Origin: UBA4416 sp044353195
GTDB taxonomy: Bacteria; Bacteroidota; Bacteroidia; B-17B0; Aurantibacillaceae
Length of the DNA stretch: 7,913 nt
Direction of reading: 5' to 3'
Assembly (NCBI GenBank): GCA_044353195.1
Contig: JBILCJ010000100.1
Coordinates: forward strand, 1-7,913
The notes under the pieces are model-generated. The model was not told where the DNA came from and did not search any database. It worked only from the letters and a program-made list of their open reading frames with translations. Position numbers and translations under genes: made by a program. Each line of letters begins with the position of its first letter. Position 1 is the first letter of the stretch. Shown piece by piece: positions 5,846 to 7,913 of the stretch.

Positions 5846-6316
5846 ATGAGTGTCATTATTAGAAAAGGTTTGCCTGAGGATATTGCTAACGCATTACATT
5901 TAGTAAAAGAATTAGCTGCATTCGAACTAGCGCCAAACGAAGTGGAAGTAACGATTGAGGAAATGATTCAATGGGGATTTGGCTCCGATAAGTTGTTTGA
6001 TTTTTTCGTAGCAGAAAAAAACAACGCCATTATAGGTATGGCTCTTTATTATTTTAAATACAGCACTTGGAAAGGAAAATGTTTGTTTTTAGAGGATATT
6101 ATTGTCACTGAAAATGAGCGTGGTCAAGGGATAGGCAAACTTCTCTTAAACGAAGTAATTAAAGTTGCCAAGGAAGAAAAAGTAAGGCGTATGGAATGGC
6201 AGGTATTAGATTGGAATAAACCAGCAATACATTTTTATAAAACATACGATGCAACTTTAGATGGCGAATGGATTAATTGTAAATTAACCAATCACGATTT
6301 AGAAAAATTTAATTAA
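5846..6316 (+). CDS. GNAT N-acetyltransferase, spermidine/spermine or thialysine acetyltransferase type
   Basis: The 156-residue single-domain enzyme transfers an acetyl group from acetyl-CoA to an amine. The pyrophosphate-binding loop ERGQGIGKLL (91-100) follows strand FLEDIIVTE (81-89). LED before that strand, and WQVLDWNKPAIHFYKTYDA (118-136) after it, are close to the corresponding blocks of human SSAT1 and SSAT2 (LEDFFV; EWN.p.I.FYK..GA). Y131 sits at the place of the SSAT catalytic tyrosine. The N-terminal ELAAFE (22-27) also fits that group. Polyamines or thialysine-like lysine analogues are therefore the likeliest substrates, though small-amine GNATs are easily mis-specified. The ATG starts one base after the previous stop, the third gene of the ferredoxin unit. 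Its stop overlaps the convergent gmk stop by 8 bases. Confidence 0.9.
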   Translation: MSVIIRKGLPEDIANALHLVKELAAFELAPNEVEVTIEEMIQWGFGSDKLFDFFVAEKNNAIIGMALYYFKYSTWKGKCLFLEDIIVTENERGQGIGKLLLNEVIKVAKEEKVRRMEWQVLDWNKPAIHFYKTYDATLDGEWINCKLTNHDLEKFN

Positions 6317-6893
6317 TTGGTAGATCGCTAATAAAATCACCAACAATTTTTTCCGCTTTCGCAAAGGCTTCCTCAAGCACTTCATTCAAAATAAACGTGT
6401 CGAATAAATCAGCTGTTTTAATTTCCTTCTCTGCCTTAGCTACTCGTCTTGCAATACTTTCTGTGCTATCTGTACTCCGCGTGTTTAAGCGTTCTTCTAA
6501 AATTTTGATGCTTGGAGGCATGACGAAAACGGCTAAGGCAATGTCTCCAAATATTTTTTTTAAGTTCAATCCACCTTCTACATCAATATCAAAAATAACA
6601 TGCTTGCCTTTTGCCCAAATACGATCAACTTCACTTCTCAACGTTCCATAATGCGTATCAGCATACACCTCTTCCCATTCTAAAAATTCTTGATTGTCTA
6701 TTTTTTGTTTAAATTCTTCAACTGTCAAATAATGATAATCCTTTCCATTTTCTTCAACACCTCGTTTTGGACGACTTGTAGCTGAAATAGAAAACTCTAT
6801 TTGATTTGGAAATGTTTTTAATAAATGCCTAACAATGGTTGTCTTGCCAGAACCAGAAGGTGCAGAAAATATAATGAGTTTTCCTTTAGTCAT
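6309..6893 (-). CDS. gmk: Guanylate kinase
   Basis: Gmk phosphorylates GMP (and dGMP) to GDP with ATP, an essential step of purine nucleotide synthesis and of (p)ppGpp precursor supply. The 194-residue protein is of normal length for the family. The P-loop is FSAPSGSGKTT (9-19) with K17. The GMP-binding region holds SATSRPKRGVEENGKDYHY (37-55) with R41, then EWEEVYADTHYGT (72-84). DIDVEGG (102-108), and the later RLNTRSTDSTESIARRV block with its conserved arginines (135-151), complete the nucleoside-monophosphate-kinase core. It is cytoplasmic. The ATG at 6891-6893 leaves the usual few residues before the first strand. The gene comes 27 bases after the lipoprotein gene and appears to be in an operon with it and lysS. 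Its last codons overlap the end of the convergent GNAT gene. Confidence 0.97.
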   Translation of the reverse strand: MTKGKLIIFSAPSGSGKTTIVRHLLKTFPNQIEFSISATSRPKRGVEENGKDYHYLTVEEFKQKIDNQEFLEWEEVYADTHYGTLRSEVDRIWAKGKHVIFDIDVEGGLNLKKIFGDIALAVFVMPPSIKILEERLNTRSTDSTESIARRVAKAEKEIKTADLFDTFILNEVLEEAFAKAEKIVGDFISDLPIN

Positions 6894-6920
6894 AGTATAA
6901 ATGATGGATGAATTAACGTT

Positions 6921-7454
6921 CTATTTGTCTTTATAAATAACTAAATTAATCATGCCTTGTGTTGGTGAGCTATTATCGGTCAAAGAAACAACAAAAGGTT
7001 TGCGTTGCCCTTCAAAACAATTATAAACTACGTAACCTTTATCTTCAACAGGATTAGGTAATTTCTTTTCATAAAATGTTTTTAATTGTGAAAATAATTT
7101 CGAACACAGTTCTAGGTCCTTACAATTTATTTGCACTTCTACTTCATCTAAACTGTCATTCTTTAAATTATAAGAAACCGAGTAGTTTGTGTTGGTATCA
7201 ACTTGGTATTCGAAATATAAAAAATCTGAGCCTACTTCTGTTGGCAATTTTGTTTCTGATTGAGTGATGATGGATGCTTTTGAATTTAAATCTACACCGC
7301 GAATAACGCCAACATTAGACCTTATAATTTCGTCTAAAGCAACATCGTAATCAGGAAATATACGCGGCTTATTTTCTTCCACTTTAACCGCATCGCTGCA
7401 GGAAAAAACGACTAAAATAAGAAACAAAAATAAGGGGTATAACGGTTTGCGCAT
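6921..7454 (-). CDS. Small predicted lipoprotein between lysS and gmk, function unknown
   Basis: I do not recognise this family. The 177-residue product has a clear lipoprotein signal: MRKP, a hydrophobic core LYPLFLFLILVV and the lipobox VFSC with Cys19. The +2 residue is Ser, so it is probably membrane-anchored on the periplasmic side. The mature domain shows alternating beta-type segments (FLYFEYQVDT, YSVSYNLKND, VEVQINCKDL) followed by a helix-like ELCSKLFSQLKTFYEKKL (115-132). It ends with YVVYNCFEG and GMINLVIYKDK, which gives an alpha+beta impression. Mature cysteines C111, C117 and C146 could form a disulfide in the periplasm. The start ATG is 11 bases after the lysS stop, and the stop is 27 bases before gmk, so all three are probably on one transcript. 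No link to tRNA charging or nucleotide metabolism can be read from the sequence. Confidence 0.82.
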   Translation of the reverse strand: MRKPLYPLFLFLILVVFSCSDAVKVEENKPRIFPDYDVALDEIIRSNVGVIRGVDLNSKASIITQSETKLPTEVGSDFLYFEYQVDTNTNYSVSYNLKNDSLDEVEVQINCKDLELCSKLFSQLKTFYEKKLPNPVEDKGYVVYNCFEGQRKPFVVSLTDNSSPTQGMINLVIYKDK

Positions 7455-7465
7455 ATATACTACTA

Positions 7466-7913
7466 TTAGCTATTTGTTTCGTGTTTTGTTTCAGGTCTCA
7501 TTTGAGGAAACAATAATACATCTTGAATAGAGGGCTGGTTAGTTAACAACATACATAATCTATCAATCCCAAAACCAATACCTGCAGTAGGAGGCATGCC
7601 GTATTCTAAAGCACGTAAAAAATCGTAATCAATAAACATAGCCTCATCATCTCCTCTTTCCATGAGTTTAACTTGATCTTCAAAACGTTCACGCTGGTCA
7701 ATTGGATCGTTTAATTCAGAATAAGCATTTGCAATTTCTTTTCCATTAATCATTAACTCAAAACGTTCAACCAATCCTTCTTCTGTCCTATGTTTCTTTG
7801 TGAGAGGACTCATTTCCACTGGATAATCCGTGATGAATGTTGGCTGAATATAATTAGCTTCGCATTTCTCTCCAAATAATGTGTCTATTAATTTTGCCTT
7901 ACCCATTGTTTCG
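7466..7913 (-). CDS. lysS: Lysyl-tRNA synthetase (class II), C-terminal part
   Basis: The fragment is open to the right edge; the Met at 7904-7906 is internal, preceded by E-T in frame. LysRS charges tRNA-Lys in the cytoplasm. The C-terminal catalytic core is clear: GKAKLIDTLFGEKCE, then TFITDYPVEMSPLTKKHR, then NGKEIANAYSELNDPIDQRERF (the lysine and ATP pocket). Next is YGMPPTAGIGFGIDRL, class II motif 3 with its conserved Arg, and finally SIQDVLLFPQMRPE, where the family normally ends. AspRS and AsnRS have related motifs, but EMSPL, NAYSELNDP and the 'SIQDVLLFPQMRPE' end are lysyl-type. About 148 codons are visible of roughly 500. It is the promoter-proximal visible gene of the unit that continues into the lipoprotein and gmk. 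Confidence 0.96.
   Translation of the reverse strand, partial: ETMGKAKLIDTLFGEKCEANYIQPTFITDYPVEMSPLTKKHRTEEGLVERFELMINGKEIANAYSELNDPIDQRERFEDQVKLMERGDDEAMFIDYDFLRALEYGMPPTAGIGFGIDRLCMLLTNQPSIQDVLLFPQMRPETKHETNS

Noticed and set aside
7466..7906. A short complete 146-residue gene starting at 7906
   Set aside because: The frame stays open to the window edge and the product is plainly the C-terminal part of LysRS, so the Met is internal.
1..7913. Mobile element, CRISPR array, tRNA/rRNA or phage-defence cluster
   Set aside because: No transposase, integrase, spaced repeats, tRNA-like cloverleaf or known defence domains were seen on either strand; the genes are mainly core chromosomal ones.

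Overview
The window reads as an ordinary, AT-rich stretch of chromosome from a member of the Bacteroidota. The clues are the short housekeeping sigma-factor tail ending in LLAGYLG, start codons preceded by A/T-rich sequence without Shine-Dalgarno motifs, several small lipoproteins, and the family make-up (DUF3050, TIGR01777 epimerase, thioredoxin-like [2Fe-2S] ferredoxin). The phylum is inferred from sequence style and cannot be taken to genus. No mobile element, CRISPR array, tRNA, rRNA or phage gene is visible.

Layout. 1-245 (+) is the 3' end of the housekeeping sigma factor, followed by a good intrinsic terminator (275-311). Facing it from 4094 down to 437 (all -) are glmS, a DUF3050 protein, a small DUF1330-like protein and a lipoprotein with a possible PrcB-like domain, each separated by 70-77 bases. 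A TIGR01777 (YfcH/SDR39U1-like) epimerase lies upstream of glmS on the same strand (5129-4224), with a 129-base gap that carries a perfect 13-bp dyad. A divergent 66-base spacer (5130-5195) separates it from a tight + strand trio: ferredoxin, a helical unknown with a histidine cluster, and a GNAT acetyltransferase of the spermidine/thialysine type (5196-6316). This trio ends tail-to-tail with gmk, sharing 8 bases. The last block (7913 down to 6309, -) is the end of lysS, a small lipoprotein and gmk in tight succession.

How the genes relate. glmS (entry to UDP-GlcNAc and cell-wall synthesis), gmk (GMP to GDP), lysS (tRNA charging) and the sigma factor are core functions. The less understood material is the DUF3050 protein, which looks like a heme-oxygenase-like diiron enzyme candidate, the ferredoxin/unknown/GNAT unit, and the two lipoproteins. 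I see no clear new multi-gene system. The ferredoxin unit and the DUF3050 protein are the best leads.
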